Part shown: in pieces, positions 62,384 through 64,000 of the stretch
Position numbering within the stretch: position 1 is the stretch's first letter
Layout: every line of letters begins with the position of its first letter
DNA from: Pontibacter diazotrophicus
Lineage (GTDB): Bacteria; Bacteroidota; Bacteroidia; Cytophagales; Hymenobacteraceae
NCBI RefSeq assembly: GCF_003367245.1
Contig: NZ_QRGR01000019.1
Span: forward strand, 1-64,000
Length of the DNA: 64,000 nt
Direction of reading: 5' to 3'
Translations under genes and position numbers: made by a program
Notes under the pieces: generated by a model
The model's input: only the letters and a program-made list of their open reading frames with translations
Told to the model about the DNA's origin: nothing
Databases searched by the model: none

Positions 62384-62947
62384 ATAGCTACTCAAAACAG
62401 GCGCTACATCCCACGAGGAAAAGTGGAGGAGCCTTACAAAGTCAATGAAAAAATAACTGCCAGAGAAGTCCGGGTAGTTGGAGACAATGTAGAGCAAGGT
62501 GTGTTCTCAACAAGAGATGCGCAGCGAATGGCCAACGAGCAGAATCTTGACCTGGTTGAGATCTCGCCTACAGCCAATCCTCCCGTATGTCGCATCATCG
62601 ACTACTCGAAATTCAAGTACGAGCAGAAGAAGAAGACACGCGAGATGAAGGCAAAAGCTCAGAAAGTTGTCATCAAAGAGATCCGTTTCGGCCCGAACAC
62701 AGATGATCACGATTTTGAGTTCAAGCTGAAGCACGCGAAAGGCTTCCTGGAGAGCGGTTTCAAAGTGAAATCATACGTTCACTTTGTGGGTAGGTCTATT
62801 GTGTTCAAGGAAAGAGGAGAGATCCTGCTTCTGAAGTTTGCACAAGCATTGGAAGAAGTGGCCAAGGTAGAACAGCTGCCGAAGCTGGAAGGAAAGCGAA
62901 TGTTTCTTATCCTTTCTCCTAAAGTTGCTCCTGCCACCAAGAAGTAA
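62384..62947 (+). CDS. infC: Translation initiation factor IF-3, starting at AUA
   Basis: IF-3 binds the 30S subunit, checks the start codon and prevents early subunit joining. The start assigned here is ATA at 62384, giving 187 residues that begin [20 protein letters not shown] after the initiator, as in other Bacteroidota IF-3. A GTG at 62423 would cut off 13 conserved residues and has no Shine-Dalgarno. The N-domain ([20 protein letters not shown]) and C-domain ([20 protein letters not shown]) are complete. In E. coli infC starts at AUU and IF-3 represses its own mRNA by rejecting that codon, and the same logic would apply to AUA. Confidence 0.93.
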   Translation: MATQNRRYIPRGKVEEPYKVNEKITAREVRVVGDNVEQGVFSTRDAQRMANEQNLDLVEISPTANPPVCRIIDYSKFKYEQKKKTREMKAKAQKVVIKEIRFGPNTDDHDFEFKLKHAKGFLESGFKVKSYVHFVGRSIVFKERGEILLLKFAQALEEVAKVEQLPKLEGKRMFLILSPKVAPATKK

Positions 62948-62971
62948 TTTTTTTATTCAATTTTTATAACC

Positions 62972-63166
62972 ATGCCAAAAGTAAAAACAAAATCTGGTGC
63001 AAAGAAGCGTTTTACTTTGACAGGTACTGGCAAAATTAAGCGCAAGCACGCTTTTAAGAGCCACATCCTGACGAAGAAGACGACAAAGCAGAAGCGTAAC
63101 CTTACTCAAACAGGCCTTGTTAGCTCAGCTGATACGGACAGAGTAAAACTTATGCTCAACATTTAA
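62972..63166 (+). CDS. rpmI: 50S ribosomal protein L35
   Basis: The 64-residue basic protein ([20 protein letters not shown], then [20 protein letters not shown]) has the full bL35 signature and length. It lies 24 bases after infC in the standard infC-rpmI-rplT order. Confidence 0.96.
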   Translation: MPKVKTKSGAKKRFTLTGTGKIKRKHAFKSHILTKKTTKQKRNLTQTGLVSSADTDRVKLMLNI

Positions 63167-63251
63167 TTATTTAAGGTTAACTATTAGTACGAACCCAGTG
63201 CCTGGTCTTTTTAAAGATTTTACAATCACCAGTCGCTAAAACTCAAAAGAA

Positions 63252-63596
63252 ATGCCTAGATCGGTCAATGTCGTAGCAGCACGACACAGAAGAAAAAAAA
63301 TAATGAAAATGGCCAAAGGTTACTTTGGCCGTCGCAAGAACGTTTGGACAGTTGCGAAAAACGCAGTTGAAAAAGGTTTAACCTATGCGTACCGCGACAG
63401 AAAAGCAAAGAAGAGAGACTTCAGAGCACTGTGGATCCAGCGTATTAACGCGGGTGCACGTGAGCATGGCTTGTCTTACTCTGTGCTGATGGGCGCTTTG
63501 AAAAAGGCTAACATCGACCTGAACAGAAAGGTACTTGCTGACTTAGCAATGAACCACCCGGAAGCGTTCAGATCAATCGTTGAGAAAGTAAAGTAA
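63252..63596 (+). CDS. rplT: 50S ribosomal protein L20
   Basis: The 114-residue protein ([40 protein letters not shown]) is a complete bL20, an early-binding protein that organises 23S rRNA and, in some bacteria, represses its own operon. It ends with a terminator at 63620. The 85 bases before it show no clear L20-mimic structure by eye. Confidence 0.96.
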   Translation: MPRSVNVVAARHRRKKIMKMAKGYFGRRKNVWTVAKNAVEKGLTYAYRDRKAKKRDFRALWIQRINAGAREHGLSYSVLMGALKKANIDLNRKVLADLAMNHPEAFRSIVEKVK

Positions 63597-63619
63597 ATTT
63601 ACTTGAACATATAGAACAG

Positions 63620-63648
63620 AAGGGCTTGGCTAACGCTAAGCCCTTTTT
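63620..63648 (+). terminator. Terminator of the thrS-infC-rpmI-rplT operon
   Basis: AAGGGCTTGGC and GCTAAGCCCTT pair through 10-11 bases with one G-U pair, followed by a T-run (TTTTTGTTTT). It lies 23 bases after the rplT stop. Confidence 0.85.
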
Positions 63649-63785
63649 GTTTTAATAAAGGGATTGGCTTTCGAAGCTTGAAATCTACCTTTCTGACATT
63701 AGTACCTACAGCTGTTTCTACACTTCACACAGATTGGTTTCTCCTTGCTGTATCTACTACACGGTCTGAGAAGTATAAAGTAAAT

Positions 63786-64000
63786 ATGCAAGCCATTATC
63801 TTCTGCGGAATTCAAGCAAGCGGTAAATCTACTTTTTACAAAGAACACTTCTTTGATACCCATATGCGCATCAGCATGGATCTGCTGCGGACACGCAACC
63901 GGGAGCGGCTTTTTCTGGAGGCATGTATCCGTTCTCAGATGCGTTTTGTGGTAGACAATACCAATCCTACAGCGGCTGAACGACAAAAGTATATTGAACT
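63786..64000 (+). CDS. P-loop kinase-like protein (partial)
   Basis: The frame opens at ATG 63786 and runs off the window. It starts MQAIIFCGIQASGKSTFY, a Walker A (GIQASGKST) near the N-terminus, then ISMDLLRTRNRERLFLEACI and VVDNTNPTAAERQKYIE. This pattern (P-loop, then a VVDNTNPT strand) is that of polynucleotide-kinase/AAA_33-type small-molecule or RNA kinases. The C-terminal half is not seen, so substrate and partners are unknown. Confidence 0.75.
   Translation, partial: MQAIIFCGIQASGKSTFYKEHFFDTHMRISMDLLRTRNRERLFLEACIRSQMRFVVDNTNPTAAERQKYIE

Noticed and set aside
62423..62947. GTG start for infC
   Set aside because: It removes 13 conserved residues and has no Shine-Dalgarno, whereas the ATA at 62384 has a perfect one.
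1..64000. CRISPR arrays, tRNA or rRNA genes, intact prophage or conjugative modules
   Set aside because: I looked for regular spacers, cloverleaf-like sequence and phage or conjugation proteins and saw none. The only regular array is the CTCTAACT microsatellite, which has no spacers.

Overview
The window is chromosomal DNA of a Bacteroidota bacterium, most likely in the Cytophagales/Hymenobacteraceae (Pontibacter-like). This rests on protein content and sequence style: many lipoproteins with short N-terminal lipoboxes, DUF4199 and lmo0937-type membrane proteins, a fused two-unit M16 peptidase, a ParE/ParC pair, Bacteroidota-type promoters (TTG, 19-20 bases, TAnnTTTG) and very few Shine-Dalgarno sequences. 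Species cannot be fixed without a search. No rRNA, tRNA or CRISPR array was seen.

Layout. 1-2.9 kb is accessory and decayed: the end of an insertion-sequence transposase cut into an hsdM start fragment, a broken TIR-domain gene, an AT-rich trehalase gene and a 163-bp MITE-like element. This block abuts the 3' end of mnmE, a known integration site for genomic islands in other bacteria. 4.6-12.8 kb holds a thioredoxin-like lipoprotein, a Mn/Zn/Fe ABC transporter operon (binding protein, ATPase, permease fused to a DtxR-like regulator, second permease), a free MntR/DtxR regulator, fabH and a glycosyltransferase. A perfect DtxR-type palindrome overlaps the fabH promoter. 12.9-34 kb is mostly housekeeping and envelope functions: dapD, hbd, an ABC-F ATPase, small membrane proteins in tandem pairs, an L,D-transpeptidase, two M48 peptidases, a lipid kinase, a phosphoesterase, mtgA, lepB, an App1-like phosphatase and a large M16 peptidase. 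Several terminators here are very long perfect palindromes, one of 66 bp.

34.8-53.3 kb carries topoisomerase IB, an unusual kinase-like lipoprotein ending beside an octanucleotide microsatellite, pgi, and then a sugar-phosphate cluster: two beta-phosphoglucomutase-like HAD proteins, otsB, a GH65 phosphorylase, a PfkB kinase and class II aldolase. HAD, OtsB and GH65 lie in the same order, and with almost the same summed length, as the single mycobacterial OtsB1 polypeptide as I recall it. Together with pgi they could carry a glucosyl disaccharide through beta-glucose-1-phosphate to triose phosphates. Next come a fused glycine betaine/choline-type ABC transporter, a DnaQ exonuclease-GIY-YIG protein and an AI-2E-type permease.

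53.6-63.6 kb is core information processing: parE-parC, two TPR proteins, thrS, infC (apparently starting at AUA behind a perfect Shine-Dalgarno), rpmI and rplT. The window ends inside a P-loop kinase-like gene.

Strongest points for a second look: the split OtsB1-like operon, the operator over the fabH promoter beside a DtxR-family gene, the permease-regulator fusion, the mnmE-adjacent island with defence-gene debris and an IS5-type MITE, the kinase-like lipoprotein, and the AUA start of infC.
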